This document shows positions 8,068-16,081 of a stretch of 24,430 nucleotides of DNA, in pieces (the first letter of the stretch is position 1; each line of letters begins with the position of its first letter). Origin of the DNA: JBMNQS01 sp050944255 (lineage in GTDB: Bacteria; Bacillota; Clostridia; Christensenellales; Maliibacteriaceae); assembly GCA_050944255.1 (NCBI GenBank), contig JBMNQS010000028.1:1-24430 (forward strand). The letters run 5' to 3'. Position numbers and translations under genes: made by a program. Under the pieces are notes generated by a model. That model had not been told where the DNA came from. It ran no database searches and saw only the letters and a list, made by a program, of their open reading frames with translations.

Positions 8068-9325
8068 GACCCTCTCCCCTCCTTGGCCTGACGGCGTTGA
8101 TCATCGGCACCAGGATCAGCGCCACAAACCCTGCTGCAAACCCGTTGTTGTAAAGATTGACCCCAGAGGTCACCGGCCCGATATACGTGGTGATAAACAC
8201 GTGCAGAAAGCCCACCGCGATGCCCCATGGCCAGCCAAACTGCCCGGCAATCGGCGCAAGGCCCGTGCTGAAGAGTATGGACAGTATCCCCGAGGCGCTG
8301 CGCATGTCCATCACGTTCAGGCTCGTGGCTAAAATGGCGCCAATGAGCACCGGCACGACATTTTTCAGATGCTTGCCGAAGCAGCCGAATCCGGCTATCG
8401 TCAGTATGCCGGCCATGGTGGGGCCGTTCAGATCGGCACCCAGCACCAAAACCGTCGTCGTTCCCAGTATACCTAAAAGACCCATATTTATAAATACGCT
8501 GTCGCCGAATATGCTGTAGAAATCCGATACCAGCCGGCCGCTGCGGCCGCTCATCTCCCGCATTTTTTCTTTTACGTTGTCGCCCCCAGACAAAATGGCG
8601 CCATAGGCGATCAAAATAGCGCAGGTCAGGTACAGCAGCACCGCCAGGATCAAGTTGTTTCCGGTACTCCATATGAGCACCGTCTCTATCCCAAGGCCAA
8701 ACCCGTTTAAAACCGCCGCCGTCACCATGGCGATGAGGCCGCCGGCAAAGCCCATGTTGTACAGATCGTACCCGTCGTGCACCCTGGCGCAGAACGCGGC
8801 CACCGCGGGAAATACCAGCCCCACAGCAATACCGGCCAGGCAAGCCACCGTCGCGTTCAGCGGCATGGGCAGCGGCACAATGGCCATCAACTCGCTGACA
8901 AGCGGGGATATGGTCGCCGATAAAAGCGCCGCCAGCGCGTAGTTCCTGAACCTTTCGCCGCGCAGCTTCGCATTGAGCCAGATGCCAAAAGGGATCGGCA
9001 GCATATTTAAAAGGTTCTTGCCGAAAAAGGCAAAGCCGGTGGTCAGCCACAGCGCCATAATCAGCGCCCCCGAAGGCTTCAGGCGCATCATCTTGAGCAT
9101 TAAGACTCCGGCAAAGCCGACGACGGCCACATTAAAAAGGGCGGCCCCTATGCCGCCTACGGCAATGTAGTCGGTCACCAGCAGGCTTTGACTGGTGAGA
9201 ATCCGAAGCATGCCCAGGCCAATCTGCCGCGGCGTATCGACAATCAACGCAAATACGACAAACAGGGCATAAATGAGCAGTGTCAACCTGTACGGGCCCA
9301 GTTGCAGCCTCAGAAATTTTTTCAT
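8057..9325 (-). CDS. DUF1576-type polytopic membrane protein
   Basis: A 422-residue very hydrophobic inner-membrane protein with about 10-12 predicted TM segments, resembling the DUF1576 family of unknown function. It has a clear internal duplication: GFAFFGKNLLN (97-107) matches GFGCFGKHLKN (312-322), and DLYNMGFAGG (187-196) matches NLYNNGFAAG (390-399). Such inverted or direct repeats are usual in transporters, so transport is a plausible but unproven role. The start chosen is the ATG giving MKKFLRLQLG, with GGAG 6 bases upstream; in-frame starts 12 and 24 bases earlier lack a ribosome site. First gene of the operon with the 111-aa protein and HD hydrolase. Confidence 0.8.
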   Translation of the reverse strand: MKKFLRLQLGPYRLTLLIYALFVVFALIVDTPRQIGLGMLRILTSQSLLVTDYIAVGGIGAALFNVAVVGFAGVLMLKMMRLKPSGALIMALWLTTGFAFFGKNLLNMLPIPFGIWLNAKLRGERFRNYALAALLSATISPLVSELMAIVPLPMPLNATVACLAGIAVGLVFPAVAAFCARVHDGYDLYNMGFAGGLIAMVTAAVLNGFGLGIETVLIWSTGNNLILAVLLYLTCAILIAYGAILSGGDNVKEKMREMSGRSGRLVSDFYSIFGDSVFINMGLLGILGTTTVLVLGADLNGPTMAGILTIAGFGCFGKHLKNVVPVLIGAILATSLNVMDMRSASGILSILFSTGLAPIAGQFGWPWGIAVGFLHVFITTYIGPVTSGVNLYNNGFAAGFVALILVPMINAVRPRRGEGHET

Positions 9326-9420
9326 GCAGCGCTCCATTTCATCGATCAATCTTCATTATAATTCAACACTACCGGACGGCCATCTGTCAAGATGCGACAC
9401 ATTGACATATTTTTTTCTCC

Positions 9421-9446
9421 ATAAAAAAGAGGCCCTCGGGGCCTCT
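9421..9446 (-). terminator. Intrinsic terminator of the six-TM protein gene
   Basis: On the minus strand, an 8-bp stem (AGAGGCCC with GGGCCTCT, 9446-9428) with a 3-base loop is followed directly by a T-run. It lies about 65 bases after the stop of the membrane protein gene at 9512 and ahead of the DUF1576 gene. Confidence 0.8.
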
Positions 9447-9477
9447 CAGACTGCCAAAAAAAGTCCTCTTGGGGTTA

Positions 9478-9508
9478 TTAGGGGGCCAAAGCCCCCTAAT
9501 TTAATTTT
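9478..9508 (+). terminator. Second hairpin in the 9.4-9.5 kb intergenic gap
   Basis: A perfect 9-bp stem (TTAGGGGGC with GCCCCCTAA, 9478-9499, loop 4) is followed on the plus strand by TTTAATTTT. It sits just after the minus-strand gene's stop, so it either adds to that gene's terminator or blocks plus-strand read-through. Its direction is uncertain. Confidence 0.5.
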
Positions 9509-9511
9509 GTG

Positions 9512-10177
9512 CTACGACACAGGTTCTTCAGCCGGCTTTGCTTTGATCCTCTTGCTCAGAGCGACGATTAAAAGAAGGACGGGCACCGCGATTGTAACGG
9601 CTTCCATGACGAAATCCACCTGCGCATTCCACTGGCCGCTGAAATATCCCAGCGTATAGGCCCTCAAGGCGGCGACCCCCAGAATCGACACGATATTCAA
9701 CAGCAAAAAGACGAGCCGCGCCGCCTTGGATTTGACGTTGAGGACAACAATCGACCATACGACGCACAGGAGAAATACCGCAAGCGTTCCCAGCGCAACC
9801 ACATCCGCAGAGAAAAAGTCCGCCAATGATGCGGAGCTTTGCAGCATCGCCATCAACTGATCGTAGAAATACACGACGCCAACGAGGGCCATCAGCGCGA
9901 AGCCGATGTTCAAAAGCGTCTTGTTCTTGCTGACCACAAAGATGCACGATACGCTCAACAGAAGAAGCGAAAGCACCTTTAAAAGATCCGCCCACTCACC
10001 GAAGAATATGCCGCTTGTCTCCACCAGAAAGAATTTGCCTGCCTGTGCAACGGATGTGAGTCCAAGCCCCCCTATGCGATTGATGACCCAGAACACCGCT
10101 GCCGCCAGCAGAAGCAGGCCCGCTACCAATCGGACGATATAAGTCCTGTCCCCTTGTTTTACCTTTGTGTTTTCCAT
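9512..10177 (-). CDS. Six-TM membrane protein of unknown function
   Basis: A 221-residue protein with six hydrophobic segments of about 20 residues each (about 12-32, 60-80, 88-110, 122-145, 150-172, 185-208) and short loops. The N-terminus is polar (MENTKVKQGDRTY) and the C-terminus is basic then acidic (SKRIKAKPAEEPVS), so both ends are probably cytosolic. No catalytic motif is visible and I do not recognise the family. The ATG is preceded by AAGGAGA at good spacing. It stands alone, divergent from the lipoprotein gene and closed by two hairpins. Confidence 0.75.
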   Translation of the reverse strand: MENTKVKQGDRTYIVRLVAGLLLLAAAVFWVINRIGGLGLTSVAQAGKFFLVETSGIFFGEWADLLKVLSLLLLSVSCIFVVSKNKTLLNIGFALMALVGVVYFYDQLMAMLQSSASLADFFSADVVALGTLAVFLLCVVWSIVVLNVKSKAARLVFLLLNIVSILGVAALRAYTLGYFSGQWNAQVDFVMEAVTIAVPVLLLIVALSKRIKAKPAEEPVS

Positions 10178-10515
10178 TTGCTTTCTCCTTTCATCTGCAT
10201 AACATTGATGAACTGTTGATGGGGCGTCTCCGACGCCTTTTTATCCCAAAAATTCAGCACCCGAAATATAGGTCCTGAATGACATGGCCATTTGATCTAC
10301 CGCCTGTTTTCACCCGGCAGGCTCAAGTTTGTATTCCACAATAAAAATCCCGTCTTGATGAAGATCCTTTCCCTGCGAGATTCATGTAATAAGAGTACGG
10401 ATTACGCTTCTAATTGAGATCATTGTACCATTATACGCACCTGGTTTCAAACCTTATTTCAACATGTTTCGGGAATAATTTTTCATGGGCCGCCGGGTAT
10501 TTGGGGAGATACGCT
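10178..10515. other. Divergent intergenic region, 338 bases
   Basis: No gene seen. A 6-bp hairpin (GGCGTC with GACGCC, 10223-10237) followed by TTTTT (10238-10242) has terminator form on the plus strand, though no plus-strand gene precedes it. On the minus strand it would sit in the leader of the six-TM protein gene. No convincing -35/-10 pair was found for either neighbour. An open frame runs upstream of the lipoprotein start from 10414 but lacks a ribosome site. Confidence 0.4.
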
Positions 10516-12101
10516 ATGAGATTTAAAAAATTTGCATGCCATATCTTTTTGATAATATGCTGCCTGTCGGCCCTGACCGCCTGCGGGAAAGGACCTCTCG
10601 GGGACGCCCCTGAACCGAGCGCCGGCATGCCCTCCGCTTCGGCAAGCCTGCCCAAAGCGCCCGGGGATTCTGTGGAGCTTACCCCGTCGGAGTATTCGCA
10701 GCACAATCTTTATACGCCCGACCAGGTGTCGCTGGAAACCGAATACCAGGTATACGCAAACGATATATCGCAGCTCTACATCACCATGACGAATCATATG
10801 GATCAAGAGCTTTTTTACGGAGCGGGTTATTTCCTGGAATACTACGACCAGGGGCAGTGGTACAATACCAATACCCATCCCAGTCAGCTGATTATGATCG
10901 GCTATGGACTGGCGACGGGAGACAGCCGGAGCGAATGCATCTACCTGTACCCGGATCAATATCATTGGACCGAAGGCAGATACCGGATCGTCAAGCCCCT
11001 CATTGAGCCTGACCGCTCCATGGCCGTCGCGGCGGAATTCACACTGGGCCCCTCTCCCATAACGCCCGACACGCCCTTTGGGTTTGCGCCGCTCGAAGAC
11101 CTGCCGGAAGATTATACGGCGGATATGGCGCAGAAGGACGGCGTCATTGTGGTGGACGTGCGGGGCGGCACCATCCATAACGCGGACAAACTGATCCGGT
11201 TTCTGGACAATATAAAGCGTGAAGTGCCCTCTATGATCCGGATCATGAATTTCACCGTGGAAGGCGATCCCGTCATTGCCGACATCACTTACTGGGATTT
11301 CGGCCTGCAGACCAATTTGACGGCGGGCTACCAGCCGGATACCTCCATGTATTATTTTAAGTATCAATGCGATACGTCGCGAGACCGCTTCGGCTCGGGA
11401 GAAAATTTCGTTATAAGCCGCAGCTTCCTCCTCGGATATACCGATACGAGCGGCCGGTACTTCATGTGCCTGTCGGATTATCCGTCCCAGGCGCATATGA
11501 CCGAAAAAGAAGATCCTTTTCTGATTCCTGTCAGTTTATCCGATGAGGATATCGAATTGCTGAAAGAACTGGAAGAGGAGCGGGTGCAGTTCAATTCCTG
11601 CATTACAAGATCTTCAACGAGGATCACAGCCTGTATGCGGGCCTCTATTCGTTTGAAAACGAGTCGGTTTATTTGGGATACGGTAGCAAACGCTTCGGCA
11701 CCAGCCTGCCTCCCAATGCTGAATTTGCGGCGCAGTTCACCGACATCATATGGCTGGATAAGGATATGCTGGGTATTTACGGCACGACGCACGACGACAG
11801 GCAATACTTCGGTATGCTCCGCGCTACCGATTCACCCAGGCCGGATCAGCATTTTATCCATCAAGTCACGGCAGATGCATTCACCGTCATCGACCGGAAC
11901 AACATCCTCTGTCTCGACGAAAACCGGATCAGGAGACTGGGCGGCGCCCAGCTTTACACTTTGGACGGCACTGACGAAATCACCGCAATGCGCTACGACG
12001 CCTCCGAAAAAATCCTGATTCTGGAAGGGAAAAAAGAAAGTCGGTTTGAATGTATTTTTGAAAATGACAAACTTCAGGGTTTAAAGCCGCTAAACCGCTG
12101 A
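10516..12101 (+). pseudogene. Frameshifted lipoprotein with Big_14-like and DUF4362-like domains
   Basis: The start (MRFKKFACHIF) has GGGGAG upstream and a signal peptide ending in lipobox LTAC with Cys23. Residues about 68-175 resemble the bacterial Ig-like Big_14 domain (YGAGYFLEYYDQGQWY, then GRYRIVKP). Residues about 205-325 resemble DUF4362 (VVDVRGGTIHNADKLIRFL, then FTVEGDPVIADITY). At about 11587-11605 the meaningful frame jumps: the first frame reads to EEERVQF and then becomes nonsense ending at 12018. The next frame resumes as LHYKIFNEDHSLYAG and runs to the TGA at 12101. The shift equals one missing base; repaired, the protein is about 528 aa. The first half could still be made as a truncated lipoprotein with a scrambled tail. 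Sequencing error is the main alternative. Confidence 0.75.
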
Positions 12102-12315
12102 CGGCGCGCCGCAACTGCGGTATTTAGCCTGGCTCTTTTGAAGTAAACCGGCATCGCGGCGCCTGCATTTCAAAGCTGCAGAACTCAATATCGCAGCGCC
12201 GCATTTTCCTCTGCCGCAGACGTGAAATTTTTGTGTATGAACTTGACTTTCGGCAGATCATCTACTATACTAAAAAACGTCCTTCGGCGTAAACTGCGCC
12301 GTTTGGCTTGCATAT
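12102..12315. other. Intergenic leader of the tRNA cluster
   Basis: No gene or strong hairpin terminator seen after the lipoprotein gene. The right part holds the tRNA promoter listed separately. Confidence 0.5.
12243..12271 (+). promoter_or_regulatory. Promoter of the Leu-Gly-Gly tRNA cluster
   Basis: TTGACT (12243-12248), a 17-base spacer and TATACT (12266-12271) lie about 45 bases before the first tRNA. Confidence 0.75.
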
Positions 12316-12400
12316 GCGGGCGTGGCGGAATGGCAGACGCGCCAGATTTAGGATCTGGTGTCCAAGTGGCGTATGAGTTCAAGTCTCGTCGCCCGCACCA
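12316..12400 (+). tRNA. tRNA-Leu (anticodon TAG)
   Basis: An 85-base class II tRNA with a 7-bp acceptor stem (GCGGGCG with CGCCCGC), anticodon loop TTTAGGA centred on TAG, an extended variable arm, GTTCAAG T-loop and encoded CCA. Reads CUN leucine codons. Confidence 0.95.
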
Positions 12401-12430
12401 TTTATGCTGTATGGCCCCAGATGATGCGAT

Positions 12431-12505
12431 GCGGGAGTAGCTCAGTGGTAGAGCGTCGCCTTGCCAAGGCGAAAGTCGCGAGTTCAAATCTCGTCTTCCG
12501 CTCCA
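12431..12505 (+). tRNA. tRNA-Gly (anticodon GCC)
   Basis: A 75-base tRNA with acceptor GCGGGAG/CTTCCGC (one G:U), anticodon loop TTGCCAA, GTTCAAATC T-loop and encoded CCA. Second gene of the cluster, 30 bases after tRNA-Leu. Confidence 0.95.
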
Positions 12506-12512
12506 TTTTTTT

Positions 12513-12586
12513 GCGGGTGTAACTCAATGGTAGAGTTCCAGCCTTCCAAGCTGGCTACGTGGGTTCGATTCCCATCACCCGCTCCA
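12513..12586 (+). tRNA. tRNA-Gly (anticodon TCC)
   Basis: A 74-base tRNA with acceptor GCGGGTG/CACCCGC, anticodon loop CTTCCAA, GTTCGATTC T-loop and encoded CCA. It lies 7 bases after the GCC isoacceptor; together they read all glycine codons. Confidence 0.95.
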
Positions 12587-12602
12587 CCTGAAAACAAGCT
12601 GA

Positions 12603-12637
12603 AACCGCTGGGGCTCTAGGCCCAGCGGTTATTTTAT
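12603..12637 (+). terminator. Terminator of the tRNA cluster
   Basis: A 10-bp stem (AACCGCTGGG with CCCAGCGGTT, 12603-12630) with an 8-base loop, followed by ATTTTAT. Confidence 0.8.
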
Positions 12638-12681
12638 GTTTCCCAACACGTTATATTTTTTGCCTTTTAGTGTCATTTGGT

Positions 12682-12701
12682 GGTGGTAAAATCGGTGGTA
12701 A
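12682..12701 (+). repeat. Direct repeat GGTGGTAA
   Basis: Two copies of GGTGGTAA at 12682-12689 and 12694-12701, one 12-base period apart, just downstream of the tRNA cluster and at the edge of the AT-richer block. Function unknown; it could mark an old integration boundary. Confidence 0.3.
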
Positions 12702-12714
12702 TTCCTTCGGAAAG

Positions 12715-12769
12715 CGGGGCTGAGCTTTACACGCATAGGATACGCTCCTGCCCAGCCCCGTTTTTATTT
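12715..12769 (+). terminator. Terminator-like hairpin beside the kinase gene
   Basis: CGGGGCTG (12715-12722) pairs with CAGCCCCG (12753-12760), followed by TTTTTATTT on the plus strand. The loop is long (30 bases). It lies 13 bases past the stop of the convergent kinase gene and would stop plus-strand read-through from the tRNA side. Confidence 0.55.
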
Positions 12770-12781
12770 GAAAGATAACGG

Positions 12782-14290
12782 TCAAGTGGCTTTATTCCTT
12801 CTCATGGATATACATTTACGATAAAAATCAGTATATGCTTCAAATTTCTTCCGATAGCTTTCTGCCAGGGATAAATCCGGTTCAAAGCACTTTCCCACGC
12901 GCGCCATATTTTTTATCGCCTCGTCATAGCCGCTGTATATGCCGGTGGAAACCGCAGCGATAACGGCGCTCCCCAGAGAGGATACCTCCATGTTCTGCAT
13001 GCGCTCAAAACGCACATTCATTACCGTTGCTCTCAGGGTGTTCCAAACATCCGATTTTGACGGCCCTCCGCCGATTCTAACCGCTTTTATTTTTTCGCTC
13101 TTTTGCTGCTGGCATGCCAGAAACAATTTTTTAGATTCAAAGGTAAGCGCCTCGATGATCGCCTCAAAAATATCTTCACGCGTCTTTGTAAGGCCCAAGC
13201 CATAGATTATTCCTCTTTCCGTATTATATTGCGGGCATACAAACATGCTGTTTGTCGAATCAAACCTTACGCTGTTCCACAGCGTGTCATAGTCATGATC
13301 TTTCGGCGCGCTCAACCCGTAAATCTGACGCATATACCAGTTTACAAGAGCGCCGTAGGAGGGCATCGCTCCCAGCACCACCGTGGAGCCTTTCATGCAT
13401 CCCGTAACGGAACTTATGGGCAGAAAATAATCCTGAGTATCCTCTTTTACATTCGAATATTCTTTTATAAAATAACCGTAGTGGTCAAAGGTGCCGCTTA
13501 TATTTCCCACCCTGTCGTCGGTGGAGGTGGTTATTCCAAGACCCAGCAGGCCGCAGTTGCAATCGTGGGCGCCGACAAGAACGGGCGTTTTTCGTCCCAG
13601 ATCCGTATCTCCAAATTTCTCAATGCAGCCTACGACCGTGTCGCTTTCAACCACATCGCCAAGTAAACCGGTAGTGATCCCTATATAATCCGCTATCTCC
13701 TCATCCCACCGATAGGTTAAAATGTTCATCATGGACTTTCTTCCGCCCATGGTCTTGTCGTTTACAGGCTCCAAACCCAGCTTGTGAAGGATAAACTGCT
13801 GGTTTGTGAAAATGTGCTTGACTTTGGAAAACAAGTCCGGCATATTGCGCTTAAACCACAGCAATTTAGCGGGCGACGATATCCATGTATACGCGCTTCC
13901 GGTAGTGGCAATGATTCTTTTCTCGCCGAAATAGCCGTTTATTTCCTCGGCTTCCCGCTCCCCTCTTGGATCGAAAGCTAAGATAAGGTTATATAACGGC
14001 TCTCTGTTTTCATCGCAAAGTATCACACAGTCCCCAAAATATGAGAAATTAACCGCGCTTACCTCACATTGTTTATCGCGCCTCACTTCTTGCATCACCG
14101 ATGCAAAGCACCGGCAGGCTCCGCTCCATAAGTCCTCTACGTTCAGTTCCGTATAGCCGCTTTTAGACGAAACCATTTTATAGCTTTCCAGGCAGCTGTA
14201 CATGACCTTCCCGTTGTCAACGTCCACTATGTTGACCCTGACATTTGAAGTGCCGAAATCGACTATGGCTACCGATTTTTTATGCGTCAT
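12782..14290 (-). CDS. FGGY-family carbohydrate kinase
   Basis: A 502-residue ATP-dependent sugar or polyol kinase. The N-terminal phosphate loop reads VAIVDFGTSNVRV (usual D-x-G-T-x-S type), with the mid-protein substrate/Mg region VGAHDCNCGLLGLG. The FGGY C-terminal signature RIGGGPSKSDVWNTLRATVM is followed by SSLGSAVIAAVSTGIY. Length is typical (480-530). The substrate is not readable; the neighbouring D-2-hydroxyacid dehydrogenase and ribose-type permease remnant suggest a pentose, tetritol or sugar-acid pathway. The ATG has a weak GAGG site upstream. It is downstream of the dehydrogenase by 95 bases and is the last gene of the damaged transport locus. Confidence 0.9.
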   Translation of the reverse strand: MTHKKSVAIVDFGTSNVRVNIVDVDNGKVMYSCLESYKMVSSKSGYTELNVEDLWSGACRCFASVMQEVRRDKQCEVSAVNFSYFGDCVILCDENREPLYNLILAFDPRGEREAEEINGYFGEKRIIATTGSAYTWISSPAKLLWFKRNMPDLFSKVKHIFTNQQFILHKLGLEPVNDKTMGGRKSMMNILTYRWDEEIADYIGITTGLLGDVVESDTVVGCIEKFGDTDLGRKTPVLVGAHDCNCGLLGLGITTSTDDRVGNISGTFDHYGYFIKEYSNVKEDTQDYFLPISSVTGCMKGSTVVLGAMPSYGALVNWYMRQIYGLSAPKDHDYDTLWNSVRFDSTNSMFVCPQYNTERGIIYGLGLTKTREDIFEAIIEALTFESKKLFLACQQQKSEKIKAVRIGGGPSKSDVWNTLRATVMNVRFERMQNMEVSSLGSAVIAAVSTGIYSGYDEAIKNMARVGKCFEPDLSLAESYRKKFEAYTDFYRKCISMRRNKAT

Positions 14291-14327
14291 ATTTTAATCC
14301 TCACAAAGAGTGTTCGATGCTTTTATC

Positions 14328-14381
14328 AAAGCGAGGCTGCCTCACGCAGTCACACACCCCGCAAAGAAGCAGCTTCGCTTT
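14328..14381 (-). repeat. Inverted repeat between dehydrogenase and kinase genes
   Basis: A 13-base arm (14328-14340) pairs with 14369-14381 apart from one mismatch (a G:U pair in one strand's RNA), with a 28-base loop. It sits in the 95-base gap right after the dehydrogenase stop and may tune expression or stability of the downstream kinase message. Confidence 0.4.
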
Positions 14382-14385
14382 GCGC

Positions 14386-15426
14386 TTAATTTACCGTGTT
14401 GATCCACTGCCCGGACTCAAAGTAACGTCTTAACGCTCCCTCCATTATCTGTAAGGTAATTTCAAAATTATCCGAGCCCGTGCCCGCAAGATGAGCCGTC
14501 AACGTCACGTTTTCCAGTTTCAAAAAGGGATGCTCCGGCGGCAGCGGCTCCTGATGGAATACATCAAGGCCGGCCCCGCCGATTTTGTCATTGACCAAGG
14601 CGTCTATGAGAGACGGCTCGTCAACCAGGCCGGCTCGCGCCGTATTGATAAAGAAGCAGTGGGGCTTCATCAGCTCAAACTGTTCTTTTCCAATCAGCCT
14701 CTCTGTCTCAGGGGTGAGCCTGTAATGAACGGATATTACATCAGCCTTCCGGCAAAGCTCGTTCAATGAAACGGGCGTATAGCCCATCTTTTTAATCTGC
14801 TCCCGGGGCACGTAGGGATCGAACACCAGAACATTGGCTTCCATGGCCGACAAAATACCAGCCGTCCGCTTTCCTATGGCGCCAAAGCCTATGAGCCCCA
14901 CGTATTTACCGCATAGGCTGCAACTGTAAGATGAATTGTGAAAAGTTCTCACAAAAGCCCCCTTCATCACTTTTTCATGGCTTCTGGCTATGTTTTTCAT
15001 TTCCGAAACCATCAGCCCGATGGTGAATTCGGATACGGATATGGCCAGCCTTCCGGGCGTATTGATGATCTTAACGCCTTTTTGCACGGCGTTTGGAACA
15101 TTTACATTTTCCACTCCGCTTCTCATGATGCAAATGGCTTCAAGGTTCTTTGCCTTATTTACGGCCTCGCTGCTTATGGCGCTGATATGGGAAATGACGA
15201 TATGCGCATCGGACATGGCTTCAAGTATGTCCTGGTTGACCGGAAGAACATCCGGGCCCTGCGTTTCCATTTTAAGAAACATTCCATTAAACTCGTCGGC
15301 GCCAATTTCCGGGAGGTCTTTGACATATACCACCTGCGCGCCATAATCTTTTTTGAGAAAGTCGTAAAACCTCATCCGGCCGCCCCGGACACTATAGTCC
15401 TCAATAACAACAACTTTTTTGCTCAT
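14386..15426 (-). CDS. D-isomer-specific 2-hydroxyacid dehydrogenase
   Basis: A 346-residue NAD(P)-dependent oxidoreductase of the D-2-hydroxyacid family, interconverting a 2-hydroxy acid and its 2-keto acid. The Rossmann loop GLIGFGAIG (177-185) is followed by Asp203 for the NAD ribose. The catalytic set is Arg264 (TARAGLVDE), Glu293 (HQEPLPPEHP) and His312 (TAHLAGTGSDNF). The start ATG has GGAGG 7 bases upstream. The substrate is unknown; position between a sugar permease remnant and an FGGY kinase points to carbohydrate or sugar-acid catabolism rather than serine synthesis. Confidence 0.9.
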   Translation of the reverse strand: MSKKVVVIEDYSVRGGRMRFYDFLKKDYGAQVVYVKDLPEIGADEFNGMFLKMETQGPDVLPVNQDILEAMSDAHIVISHISAISSEAVNKAKNLEAICIMRSGVENVNVPNAVQKGVKIINTPGRLAISVSEFTIGLMVSEMKNIARSHEKVMKGAFVRTFHNSSYSCSLCGKYVGLIGFGAIGKRTAGILSAMEANVLVFDPYVPREQIKKMGYTPVSLNELCRKADVISVHYRLTPETERLIGKEQFELMKPHCFFINTARAGLVDEPSLIDALVNDKIGGAGLDVFHQEPLPPEHPFLKLENVTLTAHLAGTGSDNFEITLQIMEGALRRYFESGQWINTVN

Positions 15427-15443
15427 CGTTTATCCTCCGGCAC

Positions 15444-15911
15444 TTATAAAGACTGATTGGATTTTTTCCTGATGACCGAAACCATGCCTATCGAAAGAAG
15501 CAGTACGATACCCTGGATGATATCTTTCATAAAGAAAGAAGCATTGATCATTGTAAGGCCATTGGATATAATCGCCAATAGCAGCGCGCCAACAACCGTG
15601 CCGGCAATATTGAACACGCCGGGATTTAAAAATGTGGCTCCAAGCATAGAAGTGCCGATAGCGTAAAGAAGATTTGAGTCGCCCACTGTCGGCGTCACCG
15701 TTCCCAGCTGACCGGCCAGTATAATGCCCCCAATGCCGGCAAAAAGCGAGCTTAATATCAATGCCTTGGCTTTTGACATCTTAACGCTGATGCCAACGTG
15801 CTCAGCGGCAATATGGTTCGTGCCTACGGCATAGATATAATGGCCCGTTCTCGTCTGCTGCATGATAAAAAACGCTATGATTGCCGCAACGATAAAGAAC
15901 ACCGCCGGCAT
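15444..15911 (-). pseudogene. Ribose-type ABC permease, C-terminal half only
   Basis: The 155 residues match the second half of RbsC-like permeases (normally about 320 aa): RTGHYIYAVGTNHIAAEHVGI, then GQLGTVTPTVGD, then the GALLLAIISNGLTMI region. The homologous N-terminal half is missing. Immediately upstream of the first in-frame ATG the frame meets a TGA and the DNA becomes AT-rich, so a deletion junction lies near 15912-15920. No ATPase or binding-protein gene precedes it. It cannot form a working permease. It ends 17 bases before the dehydrogenase gene, consistent with one ancestral operon. Confidence 0.8.
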
Positions 15912-16081
15912 CCCTCATCCGCATTTTAATTTGTCTTACCTTAATCTCTCATTATGTGATTTATTATATTTCTCATCCTGTGAATTGTCAATAGATTTAT
16001 CGAATTTCTATCTCTTTTTGAGAACAATGCTGGAATGTCTTTCGTTGAGCTGTATTATAAGTATTACAAACCAAAAGGACG

